A stretch of DNA of 64,000 nucleotides from NCBI RefSeq assembly GCF_001707755.1, contig NZ_MBDL01000001.1, positions 310,001 through 374,000 on the forward strand, written 5' to 3'. Shown one piece after another: positions 47,924 to 56,602 of this stretch (its first letter is position 1; every line of letters begins with the position of its first letter). Position numbers and translations under genes: made by a program. Under the pieces are notes generated by a model. That model was not told where the DNA came from and searched no databases. It saw only the letters and a program-made list of their open reading frames with translations. The stretch comes from Acinetobacter celticus. Its GTDB lineage: Bacteria > Pseudomonadota > Gammaproteobacteria > Pseudomonadales > Moraxellaceae.

Positions 47924-48724
47924 ATGTCATTTGAACAACTGTATTACGACAACAATACTGATAGATATCAATTAACTCAGAAAAAAAAATTTGGTGAAAG
48001 CAGTACGACTCAAACGTTAAACACATATGACTCTCAACAGTTAATACAAATTTTAGAATTTAGTTGGGATATGACTTATGGAGCAAAAGGAGAACATAGA
48101 AGCACTCGAACAGGAGGCAAAATAAGTAGAAAAAACTTAAACAAATTTGGTGATGTAATCATTGGGAAATTAGGCGAACTCGCCTTTTATAATATTTTCA
48201 AACAAAGACCGCTTATAAAAGAAATATCACCTCTTGATTTTGAATGTTATGGACTAACAATGTGGGATGATGCGGATTTTACTATACGTAACATTTATAA
48301 CCATACTTTCCAAATCGCAGTCAAGACGACGAAACATATTGGAAATTTACTTTTACTTGAAACTGATGATTGGATTATACAAAATGGAAAAGCAATCTAC
48401 GTTCCCAATCAACAATCAAATAACGTAGGACACTTTGATTATTTATTTTTTGCTCGAGTTAAATCAGAAATAAATCTTTTGATCCAAAATGACGTTTATA
48501 ATAATTATAGTGATTCTGAACTAAAAAGTTATTTCTTCAAAAGCATAAAAAACATGCATATTTTAACTGAAATTGTAGGGTATATTTCAAATCAAGACTT
48601 AGTCTACATCATAGAGAATAAATACATCCTCCCTCAAGGCAGTTTATTTGGGGCAATAATACAAGGTATGGACGCATCAAACTATTACGTACAAAGTGGT
48701 TGTCTTAGACAAATAAAAAAATAA
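47924..48724 (+). CDS. Restriction-endonuclease-like protein (PD-(D/E)XK fold), probable orphan
   Basis: 266 residues. 'GKLGELAFYNIF' (Glu85), 'DDADFTI' (Asp116/Asp118) and 'FQIAVKTTK' (Lys134) fit the order E...D...xVK of PD-(D/E)XK nucleases, and 'VKTTK' is a common form in type II enzymes. The residue two before the Lys is Ala, not Asp/Glu, so the metal site may use Glu85 instead or be damaged. The gene is very AT rich. A cytosine-5 methyltransferase fragment ends 61 bases away on the other strand, which suggests a former type II restriction-modification pair. Recognition sequence unknown. Confidence 0.6.
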   Translation: MSFEQLYYDNNTDRYQLTQKKKFGESSTTQTLNTYDSQQLIQILEFSWDMTYGAKGEHRSTRTGGKISRKNLNKFGDVIIGKLGELAFYNIFKQRPLIKEISPLDFECYGLTMWDDADFTIRNIYNHTFQIAVKTTKHIGNLLLLETDDWIIQNGKAIYVPNQQSNNVGHFDYLFFARVKSEINLLIQNDVYNNYSDSELKSYFFKSIKNMHILTEIVGYISNQDLVYIIENKYILPQGSLFGAIIQGMDASNYYVQSGCLRQIKK

Positions 48725-48784
48725 TCACTACCGTTTCATTAAAATGGTACTGAAACACTATCTATTTAATTAACAGCACTTTTT

Positions 48785-48931
48785 TTAATTTTTAGCAATT
48801 TGATAAACGACTGGCACAACAACACTGTTTCCAGCTTGCTTATAAAAATTCGCATTACTTGTAGATTCAGGAAAAGTAAAAAATTCATCAACTAACATAT
48901 TAAAAAAAGGAGTTTTTGATATTTCATGCAT
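48785..48931 (-). pseudogene. C-terminal fragment of a cytosine-5 DNA methyltransferase
   Basis: A 48-codon frame ends in 'NFYKQAGNSVVVPVVYQIA', the conserved motif X of C5 methyltransferases ('QxGNSVVVPV'). Everything upstream of about 48931, including the catalytic PCQ motif, is missing; a 31-bp palindrome and a transposase fragment occupy the break. Confidence 0.75.
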
Positions 48932-48949
48932 AATTTATGCATGAAATAT
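48919..48949. repeat. 31-bp perfect palindrome
   Basis: 15-bp arms (ATATTTCATGCATAA and its complement) around a single T. It sits exactly at the truncation point of the methyltransferase and overlaps the start of the transposase fragment. Confidence 0.85.
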
Positions 48950-49000
48950 ATTGATATACAGAAACTGACGAATCTCCAGTTCAAACGTCTGGCTGGGTGA
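48941..49000 (+). pseudogene. IS5-like transposase N-terminal fragment
   Basis: ATG at 48941 reads MKYIDIQKLTNLQFKRLAG then TGA. The 'KLT-x2-QF-x-RL-x-G' pattern is how several IS5-family transposases start. Only 19 residues remain, so the family call is tentative. Confidence 0.45.
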
Positions 49001-49315
49001 ATATAGATTCATAGTAATTATTTTAATTGGTATAAATAACAAAGCTAAATATAGCGTTACTCATGAATAAAAATACAGTTTATGTCCATTTTTTAGAAAA
49101 AATCCGATTAATTTATTCGAATCTGATAATATTTTTAAGTGATAATAAATTACATAGATTGATTACAGCAATTGGATATGCAAAGTTTTACTGTGTTGGC
49201 TATGCCGAATAAAATCTCTTATTTTATGTAATTTACACAATACTGCTATATTGCGAAGCGTGGACGTAAAATCCACGTTTTTAGTATATGGCGTATTCAA
49301 TTGAAATGTTCATAA
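49001..49315. other. AT-rich intergenic region
   Basis: No gene seen. A plus-strand terminator-like hairpin CGTGGA-N7-TCCACG followed by TTTTT lies at 49259-49283 although no plus-strand gene precedes it nearby; it may be a relic. Confidence 0.5.
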
Positions 49316-50614
49316 TCATATGATTTCCGGAGTTTGACCACCATTGAGAATGACTACAGTCTGGCTATTTTTTCCTGTAGCAAGCACTTTTCCTTTGAGA
49401 TTAAATGCCCGCACTATTCCAGTATCAACCTGATAACTAACAATATCATTTCCATTGCTTTCAATGTTACCACCGATGTTAATTTCCTCGACATCTCCTC
49501 CTTCTTTAATACTTAACGGAATGGCAGGCAGAGTTACGTTTAGACCTTTGACTAATGAATTGCCAATTCCTCCGTGCGTATGAACATCGCCGTGGACAGT
49601 CAATTTCCCAATTTTTTTGCTAATTTGGATTCCTACTGAGCCATCACCATAGGTTGTAATCGATTGAAATTCAATATGATCTACTGTGCCATCATATTGG
49701 TTATAGCCACGAGCGCCCAAGCCATAAGTTTCTACAGCACCTTCTACAATAAATTTTTTCACATAACCAAAATTCACGAAGCCAACACCGCTCGGGCCAT
49801 AAGAAATCACATTTCGCTTAATTAGCCAATTTTCGACACTGCCCCAAGTGTCGAGTACCATATCGTTGACCCCATAAGTCACGATATCTCCTTCGTGTAC
49901 CAACTCTTTCACCTCTGCACCATAAACCACAAAGATTGCAGCGGTAATGAGGTTAGCGACACCGTATGGAATTTTCCCATTACTGTAAACCGCTTGAGTG
50001 ATGATTTTATTTGACAGTACCCGCCCCCCTTGATCACCGAAACCAGATATAAACATTCCTGAACCGATGACTGGTGCATTTTCACGACCAATCGTAAGGC
50101 CTTCTATATTTAATTCAATCAAGCTATCGGCATCACTATTGAAATTGTAGACAGTGAATGCACCTTGCAACACGTTCACACCGTATTTTTGTGGTTGCTC
50201 AAGATAGTGGCAGGTATTGGCAGCAATAATATCTAAGTTATTCACATTAATACGTGCATTTTTTACACCGCTACGAGCAATAAATGAAAATTGTCCACTT
50301 AACGTGAGATTACTAAATTCGAATGTCCCTAAGTGCTCATCAGCGGTGATGTTATAAATGGCGCGATGTTCGCTAGGTGCTTGAATAACTAAATTGTGAA
50401 TATGATTATTACATGTGATCGCAAATCCATCACTATGAGAGAATGATATGCTCGGGAATGCTCCATTTTCTTGTGCTTGGCCAAGCAGTTGAACGGATGG
50501 AGGAAGCGTGATGCTCTGTAAGCTTAGAAAACTTCGGGTAATGATAATATATTGCGCACCATAGTCTATAGCGGTTTTTAATTCATTGAAATTACTAACT
50601 TTAATTCTAGTCAT
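49316..50614 (-). CDS. Right-handed beta-helix protein, unknown function
   Basis: 432 residues, no signal peptide. From about residue 70 onward the sequence runs in short repeats with regular hydrophobic and Asn/Gly positions ('GDIVTYGVNDMVL', 'NVISYGPSGVGFV', 'GAVETYGLGARGY', 'QSITTYGDGSVGI', 'GDVHTHGGIGNSL'), which predicts a parallel beta helix of the pectate-lyase-like superfold. The recurrent T/S-Y-G in each turn would stack as an internal ladder. No catalytic residues can be named. Base composition is nearer the core genome than the neighbouring genes. Confidence 0.65.
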   Translation of the reverse strand: MTRIKVSNFNELKTAIDYGAQYIIITRSFLSLQSITLPPSVQLLGQAQENGAFPSISFSHSDGFAITCNNHIHNLVIQAPSEHRAIYNITADEHLGTFEFSNLTLSGQFSFIARSGVKNARINVNNLDIIAANTCHYLEQPQKYGVNVLQGAFTVYNFNSDADSLIELNIEGLTIGRENAPVIGSGMFISGFGDQGGRVLSNKIITQAVYSNGKIPYGVANLITAAIFVVYGAEVKELVHEGDIVTYGVNDMVLDTWGSVENWLIKRNVISYGPSGVGFVNFGYVKKFIVEGAVETYGLGARGYNQYDGTVDHIEFQSITTYGDGSVGIQISKKIGKLTVHGDVHTHGGIGNSLVKGLNVTLPAIPLSIKEGGDVEEINIGGNIESNGNDIVSYQVDTGIVRAFNLKGKVLATGKNSQTVVILNGGQTPEII

Positions 50615-50849
50615 TATATAAGTCTTAGTAGCTATTTTAGGAAACGTCGTATAAAAAATAAAAAAAGATGCAAGTGAGTTGGTTGTATATAAATAGATTG
50701 TCGCTTTAATTTTATGTAAGCGTTAGAGTTACAACGATCATTAAAATATTACGACTGAATACGCTGTTCATTTATGCAGGGTTAAGGAACCCATCAGTAA
50801 GACTGCTAAGAAACGGTAAAGGCTTTCAGAACTGATTACAAGTCTTGTG
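50615..50849. other. Region without recognisable gene
   Basis: 235 bases between the beta-helix gene and the IS3 remnant; contains the beta-helix promoter presumably, nothing else supported. Confidence 0.4.
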
Positions 50850-51119
50850 GAATTTATCCTCTCAGACCAAGGTCGCCAATATACAAGTCATGAGTAGTTG
50901 GTATTTATCAAGTCTCATAATCTTGAAAGCAGTATGAGTCGCCACTTGCACAGTACACTGCTCATACCATGATAATGCTGTCGCTGAGAGCTTTTTTCAG
51001 TTGTTAAAATGAGAGCGTATTAAGAAGAAAATCAATGTTTCAAAATCAAATACTAGAGAGGACATATTTAAATATTATGAAAGGTCCATCAAAAGAGTGT
51101 TAAGTGTGTCTAGAGTTTT
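50850..51119 (+). pseudogene. IS3-family transposase (OrfB) remnant
   Basis: Frame pieces read LSDQGRQYTSHE, FIKSHNLESSMSR, HDNAVAESFFQLLK and ERIKKK with stops and a frameshift between. This is the second Asp and the Glu of the DDE catalytic triad in IS3 OrfB. No terminal repeats were found. Confidence 0.8.
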
Positions 51120-51144
51120 GGTGGCTATTCAATTATCTAAGTTA

Positions 51145-51179
51145 AGGTATCTAAACATTCAAAGCATGTTTAGATACCT
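51145..51179. terminator. 14-bp hairpin downstream of the lipoprotein gene
   Basis: Perfect stem AGGTATCTAAACAT / ATGTTTAGATACCT with a 7-base loop, 36 bases past the stop of the minus-strand gene. T runs are weak on both sides. Confidence 0.5.
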
Positions 51180-51214
51180 ATTTAACTAGAAAGCTTTAAC
51201 AAAACAGCCTGTTA

Positions 51215-52909
51215 CTAAAGAGGTGCATCCTCTACACCTGTGATGGAGGCGGGTTTACAGACTAATTTGCCTTGATCACGCGCAACTTTCCAATCTGCAT
51301 AAGGCCCTTCGATTTCAGCTTGAGAATGGTTTTGCAATTCTAAAACTGAATCACCGATTGCTAACAATTGATTTCGCATTAAATTAAAATCAATCGCATC
51401 CTTCCCAAAAGATGGTGCCCACAGTGACCATGAGGCAGAGATGGTCGCCATTGTCGGCATCATATAACTGTGTGAAATATTGCCAAGACCACCAAAACTA
51501 CACTGCTTTGGTAACCGATTTGCAACTGGTGCATCTTGGCCTGTGCCGACAAAAACACTTGGCAATTGACGTCTTTTCGCTGCATCAGTGGCAATTTTTT
51601 GCATTAAAGGATGATCTTCAGGAACAAACCAACCTTGTGGCTCCGCTGTGCCAGAAAATTCTAAAGTCCGACCAAATTTACCATCTTGTCTAGGTTTAGC
51701 CAATATTTCACGAGTTCCAAGATGCTCTACAGCAAATACAAAATTGACCTTTTTCGCCTCATATTCTTTATTCAAGTTCTTCATATAGCGATTAGTACCT
51801 TCTTTAGACATGTGAAGGTGTGCTGTATTAAAAGCAAATTCAAAGGTTTTTGGACGACATTTCAGAGGCATTTTGGAAAAATATTGTGCTAGAGCAACCA
51901 TACCCGCGACACCATTTTCCTGAACCCAAGTATTACCGTCAGTATTGGTAACAAATACAACTTTTTCATCACTCATGCCAGGTAAGGTCGCGATTAAGTT
52001 CCGTGTTATCGCTTTATCTCTTTCCGCTTTAACAACGATACGTGCAACCGTTGATTTCTCTGCCAAAGCTTTAATCTCGGCAAACTCATCCGAACCTAGG
52101 AAAACAGCAGGAAGTCGAAAATGTGTCCCACTATGAGGATCAAAATAATCTTTTATTTGCTCTCGGGGTACATAAAAACCAAGAATAAGCCCAGCAGCAC
52201 CGACCTTGCCAGCATCAACTAAATCATTTTTCATAAAGGCTTCAGCCATAAATGGCCGATCATATCTTTGATCTTTCATGCCATTCAGTATAGGACTGAC
52301 GTATTTCGAAAATTGCAATAAAAATGCATAAGGTGGGGCCACTCTATTTGCAATTTTAGGATCAGGATCGTTAGCCGTTGGAATCTCACGAATAATGATT
52401 TTACCTTTATGCTCTGCAGTAATCGGTTGGTTGCTTGGTAAATATATTAACTCCCCGCTATTCCCTGTATCACTCGTTCCCAATGAATAAGGGACTGCTC
52501 CAGCAATAGGAATATCTAATCCATTGGCTGATAGGTTCGCTGATAGTGATAAGCTACGTCCCTTGCCATTTTCAGCTTGCTCTGTGGGTTGCCAACGATC
52601 AATTTCATAGGGGTCTGACAGTACTCGCATACCTGGTATTTTTTTTGTCTCTACTTCAATCCAATCAACCAGTTGCTGATGTGCCTGACTCCCAGTAGTG
52701 CGTAACTGACCAAACTCTGGCCCAACTGCTAGCATTTTTTCTAAAGTTTCAGCGTCTGCAAATAACTGTTCATCCATAATCGCCGGACAGCTCTCTTCCA
52801 CTACTGGAGGTGTACTAGAGACACTGTCGTTATCACTGCCACAACCTGTAACAGCAAAACTAAGTAAAATAAGACCCAGAGAATGTTTATACACTTGATG
52901 AATTTTCAT
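51215..52909 (-). CDS. M28-like peptidase-family lipoprotein with PA domain
   Basis: 564 residues from the ATG at 52909 (AAGGAAA before it). Signal peptide with lipobox 'LSFAVTGC' (Cys at about residue 23), then a linker, a PA (protease-associated) insertion around residues 110-290, and a C-terminal zinc-peptidase fold. In the place of the M28 metal motif H-x-D the protein has 'FVTNTDGNTWVQENGVAGMVALAQYF', so the first His is replaced by Thr/Asn while Asp and a later Glu-Asn remain; 'FAVEHLGTRE' and 'GNISHSYMM' could supply other ligands. Activity is uncertain. Outer-membrane or periplasmic location is expected. Confidence 0.65.
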   Translation of the reverse strand: MKIHQVYKHSLGLILLSFAVTGCGSDNDSVSSTPPVVEESCPAIMDEQLFADAETLEKMLAVGPEFGQLRTTGSQAHQQLVDWIEVETKKIPGMRVLSDPYEIDRWQPTEQAENGKGRSLSLSANLSANGLDIPIAGAVPYSLGTSDTGNSGELIYLPSNQPITAEHKGKIIIREIPTANDPDPKIANRVAPPYAFLLQFSKYVSPILNGMKDQRYDRPFMAEAFMKNDLVDAGKVGAAGLILGFYVPREQIKDYFDPHSGTHFRLPAVFLGSDEFAEIKALAEKSTVARIVVKAERDKAITRNLIATLPGMSDEKVVFVTNTDGNTWVQENGVAGMVALAQYFSKMPLKCRPKTFEFAFNTAHLHMSKEGTNRYMKNLNKEYEAKKVNFVFAVEHLGTREILAKPRQDGKFGRTLEFSGTAEPQGWFVPEDHPLMQKIATDAAKRRQLPSVFVGTGQDAPVANRLPKQCSFGGLGNISHSYMMPTMATISASWSLWAPSFGKDAIDFNLMRNQLLAIGDSVLELQNHSQAEIEGPYADWKVARDQGKLVCKPASITGVEDAPL

Positions 52910-53223
52910 ATCTTTTCCTTGATGTTTACTCATCGCAAGCTCTTGTATTTGACACAAGTCAGCTTTCGCGTTTAGCCAGATGAGTAATTTTTATCTATAT
53001 TCCCTTTCCTGCTTACTCAATACTGTAAGAAACAGGCTTAACCCAAAAATCAAATCGTAGATCATCTAATTTTTTACAAATCATAGGATTTTTAAAAAAT
53101 CTGCTTGATCATTCTCTTGATAATATTCTGAACGAAGAATAAAAAAATTACGCTTCTGAGTCATAGAGTTTCGAATTTAGGACAAATCATTTTAGGAAAT
53201 AGCCAAAACGGCCAAAAAAAATA

Positions 53224-54285
53224 CTATATGTTTGAATTATTTAATTTTTTACGATACTGAGTTGGTGTTAAGTTGGTTTGTAATCTAAACCATGTAATAA
53301 ATGAATGACTATTGTAAAAACCAAGTGCCTTCGAAATAAATACAACGGAATGCTGATAGTTCGCTAAATAATTTTCAGCTAATTCAAATCTAACTTGATC
53401 TAAAATCGTACTATAGCTATTGTCTTCTTGATGTAATTTTCTACTTAATGTTCTGACATTAACAGCCAACTGCTCGGCAACGTTTTCACGAGAGAGGCGC
53501 TCTTGATGCAACAATAAATAAATTTGTGCTCTGACTTGTTCAGTAAAAGTTTTTTCGACTTTTTGTTGTTCAAGCAATTTCTGGGCAAATATTTTAACAC
53601 TGTCATACAAGCCAGAGTTTGCCGTTTTTAAGGTCATATTCAGTGACTTAGGCAACAATAACAGAGCAGCTTCTTTTTGGCTAAAATAGACAGGACACCC
53701 AAAGAACTCATCATACATTGTCTGTAATTCAGGTGTAGCCAATGTATGGGAAAAATGAACCGCTTTGAGTACAGCATAACCTTCATCATGAACTAATCTG
53801 ACTAAACTCACCCACCAAGCCAAATTATATTCTGTCGCACAACGAATAAAAATAGGATCTGTCGATCTACATTTCCATTTCCAATACACGATATCGGATT
53901 CTGTTTGAATAGAAATATCGCCGATACAGCCAATTAAGGGTTGGAATTCTTTTAAGGTATAAATTGCTTTACTTAAAGTTGAAGATAACGGTACCAGATG
54001 TCCTAAAACACCATACGCCGTGGAGTCCATTTTTTTAGAAAAACTTAGAGAAATTAATGGATTTTTTAAAATACCATACGTATATGAAACCGCCTTTTCA
54101 AAATAACTGAGTGGAATGCACTGATTCGAATCCCCTAATTGCTCTTCAGTCAAACCACCTTGTAAGAGTAGCTCGCTTCTATTGATGCCATAAAGCGTTG
54201 CATGCTCAAGAAAGTGCTTAAAAAGCCCAAACAGTACTTGGCTTCCCAAAGTTTCATCAATGTTTTTTTGAAAATCGGTAATCAT
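53224..54285 (-). CDS. AraC family transcriptional regulator
   Basis: 353 residues. N-terminal arabinose-binding-like domain ('GVLGHLVPLSSTLSKAIYTLKEFQPLI') and a C-terminal AraC DNA-binding domain with two helix-turn-helix motifs ('RENVAEQLAVNVRTLSRKLHQED' and 'VVFISKALGFYNSHSFITWFRLQTNLTPTQYR'). Divergent from the three-gene operon at 54764-57085, whose control it probably exerts. Resembles regulators of lipid or aromatic degradation by architecture only. Confidence 0.88.
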   Translation of the reverse strand: MITDFQKNIDETLGSQVLFGLFKHFLEHATLYGINRSELLLQGGLTEEQLGDSNQCIPLSYFEKAVSYTYGILKNPLISLSFSKKMDSTAYGVLGHLVPLSSTLSKAIYTLKEFQPLIGCIGDISIQTESDIVYWKWKCRSTDPIFIRCATEYNLAWWVSLVRLVHDEGYAVLKAVHFSHTLATPELQTMYDEFFGCPVYFSQKEAALLLLPKSLNMTLKTANSGLYDSVKIFAQKLLEQQKVEKTFTEQVRAQIYLLLHQERLSRENVAEQLAVNVRTLSRKLHQEDNSYSTILDQVRFELAENYLANYQHSVVFISKALGFYNSHSFITWFRLQTNLTPTQYRKKLNNSNI

Positions 54286-54751
54286 CCCAACAATCCCTGA
54301 TAATTAATCCCTCATCATGAATTATTTTAATTTAGAATATAATTAAAGCAATTCAAACTTTTATATACTTTATATCTGATTAGAATGAAAACAATTACGC
54401 CTTTAACCCACATCATAAATGCCTAAACCCCAAGTACACCTATTTTGATTTTTACACTTAAAAATCAATCATGCCAATTCTCAGTATTTTTTTCTATTCA
54501 AACCTCTTTTAGACTCAGAAATATAAGATAAAAAGAAGCACTCTTTCCTTCCCTTAAGTTTTCTAGCACTTACCTAAGCCCTCATTTTTTATTAAAACCC
54601 AATTAAAGTGTCTAAGCTTCGTGTCATCCTGCTGATCTTAAAAACACAGAATGTATGAGTTGACCTTAAATGATACTAGTTCAAACATTGATGATATTCT
54701 AAGTTCCAAAAAAGAACCCATAATAAAAATAACAATTAAATATCCTATAAA
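54286..54751. promoter_or_regulatory. Divergent promoter region between AraC regulator and hydrolase operon
   Basis: 466 bases, AT rich, no gene. Expected to hold the AraC-type operators and both promoters; I could not identify repeats with confidence. Confidence 0.4.
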
Positions 54752-54763
54752 GTGAACAATAAT

Positions 54764-55705
54764 ATGATTACAGAATCATCCTCAAAAACCTATTGGCCCT
54801 TATTTCCACGTAAAGTCATGTTTGATTGGCAAACCACACCATTACATTGGATCCCTCAATCGCCACTAGCCAGTCATGCCATCAATCATTTTAGTTTTAG
54901 CCTTGTGCGTGGCGAATACTTTTTCTGTCGCATGTTTAATAAAGCATTGCCTTTGATTGAAGATGAAAAACTGAAAGAGCATGTAAAGGTTTTTATTCGC
55001 CAAGAAGTGATTCATGCGCAAGCACATAAAGACTCTATCGAGCAATACCTTCAACGATATGGTGTAGACATTGAAAAACAATATGAAACCGTCATTCATC
55101 TTTTTGATCACGCATTAGCAGATAAACCTTTTGGGATGAAATTACCTAAATTTTTACAAAAACAGTGGTTGGTTGCACGTGTTGGTTTTGTGGCTGCTAC
55201 GGAACATTACACCTGTGCCTTGGGTAAATTCGTATTAGAAAAAGCACATTGGGAAGCAAAGGGATGCAACCCGGAAGTAAGCGATTTATTTACATGGCAT
55301 TGCGCTGAAGAAGTAGAACATCGTGCGGTTGCTTACGATTTATTCCAATACTTAAATAAAGGCAATTACGCGATGCGTTGCTTGGTGATGTTGCCCGTTG
55401 TTCCTATTTTAACCATGCTAATGATTAAAGGTACTGCTGGGCTAGCGACGACCGATCCAGTTTTATCCAAATCGCAAAAAAGTTTAACTCGATTAGGCTT
55501 TTGGAAAGAATGGGCCTCTGCAAGTCAGCAAAATCTCATCCCGAGTCTATCGTGGTTTATCACTACATCAGGCAGTTTCTTTAAACCTGATTATCATCCG
55601 ATTTATGAAGCCTCAACTCAAATGGCTTTGGATTACATTAATAATTCCCCCGCTGTAAAAGCATTCGAACAGCAATTGGTATTCTCAAATGACCCAAAAA
55701 ATTAA
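54764..55705 (+). CDS. Predicted metal-dependent hydrolase (PF10118 type)
   Basis: 313 residues from the ATG at 54764; a GTG at 54752 is possible. 'RKVMFDWQTTPLHWIP' near the start, 'FIRQEVIHAQAHKDSIEQYL' (E-x2-H-x2-H, about residue 86), 'AATEHYTCALGKFVL' and 'WHCAEEVEHRAVAYDLF' (E-E-x2-H) form a ferritin-like set of Glu/His ligands typical of this family. Proposed di-metal enzyme; substrate unknown. Overlaps the next gene by 17 bases. Confidence 0.82.
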   Translation: MITESSSKTYWPLFPRKVMFDWQTTPLHWIPQSPLASHAINHFSFSLVRGEYFFCRMFNKALPLIEDEKLKEHVKVFIRQEVIHAQAHKDSIEQYLQRYGVDIEKQYETVIHLFDHALADKPFGMKLPKFLQKQWLVARVGFVAATEHYTCALGKFVLEKAHWEAKGCNPEVSDLFTWHCAEEVEHRAVAYDLFQYLNKGNYAMRCLVMLPVVPILTMLMIKGTAGLATTDPVLSKSQKSLTRLGFWKEWASASQQNLIPSLSWFITTSGSFFKPDYHPIYEASTQMALDYINNSPAVKAFEQQLVFSNDPKN

Positions 55706-56598
55706 AAAAAAACCAAACTTTTATAAATGCTGGAGATGTTCAATTATCCATTTATGAATGGAGAAAGAGTTCATCTCATTTACACACCATTGTTTTTATT
55801 CATGGCTATCCAGATGATGCCAGTGTCTGGAATCAACTGGCAGAACAACTGGCATTAACCCACCATGTTGTAAGCTATGATGTCCGTGGTACAGGTCTTT
55901 CTACAGCCCCTTTATCTCGTAAAGGCTATGCCTTTGAGTATTTAATTGCCGATCTTGAGCATGTCATACAACATGTGAGTCCAAATAAAAAAGTCCATTT
56001 GGTCGGACATGATTGGGGCGCTTTACAGGGCTGGGAGGCTGTTTTCGATCCCAATATTCAACACAAAATTCAAAGTTATACTGCACTTGCACCCAGTCTT
56101 GATCATGTTCGGGCATGGTTTCATCAACAGCTACGAAGCTTACAGCCGCGTCAGCAATTCATCGCAGTCAAACAATTACTTTCCTCAAGTTATATGGCAT
56201 TTTTTAATTTACCCTTTATTCCAGAGTTGAGTTGGAAAGTTGCATTGGCAAAACGCTGGCCATCCATCTTGTCTAGGTTGGAAAAAGTCGATATTGAAAC
56301 AGCGCCTCATCAACTCAGAAATGGGGTGAATGGGTTAGAGCTCTACCGTAACAACTTATTCAATCATCTCTTCTTTCCCAAAAACCGCATGACCTCTGTT
56401 CCTGTACATTTACTATCAATGACCCAAGACCCGTTTGTGCCACAACACCTGCTAATTGGATTAGAAAAAAGTACCAATGCTCAATTCCAACGTACGGATA
56501 TTGAGGCTGGGCATTGGGGCATACTCAGTCAACCGCAAGGGATTGCCGAATCAATGACGAACTTTATTCAACAATTTAAATTGGCCAAAGTAGCTTAA
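55689..56598 (+). pseudogene. Alpha/beta hydrolase, frameshifted in a nine-A tract
   Basis: The start ATG at 55689 overlaps the end of the previous gene. Frame 1 reads MTQKIKKKP and stops early; frame 2, open from 55693, reads NQTFINAGDVQLSIYEW and then the complete hydrolase. Removing one A from the A9 run at 55704-55712 joins them. The body is a normal hydrolase: oxyanion 'FIHGYPDD', nucleophile elbow 'LVGHDWGALQG' (Asp as in epoxide hydrolases and haloalkane dehalogenases), acid 'MTQDPFVP' and His in 'EAGHWGIL'. It may be phase variable, a fresh mutation or an assembly error. Confidence 0.75.
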
Positions 56599-56602
56599 AA
56601 CA

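Larger units (their letters stand above)
47061..51120. mobile_element. Decayed second insertion zone
   Basis: Immediately right of attR lie an integrase pseudogene, an AT-rich restriction-like gene, a methyltransferase fragment, fragments of two transposase types and a beta-helix gene. I infer an older island at the same tRNA site, now scarred. No further copy of the att repeat was found to its right, so its far boundary is a guess. Confidence 0.5.

Noticed and set aside
48919..48949. Palindrome as a dif/pdif (XerCD) site
   Set aside because: Arms are 15-base perfect complements with a one-base centre; dif sites have 11-base arms with a 6-base centre and are not perfect palindromes.
55975..56598. 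Hydrolase starting at GTG 55975
   Set aside because: That start removes the oxyanion-hole strand; the conserved coding clearly continues upstream to about 55714, so the short frame is only the part following the frameshifted start.
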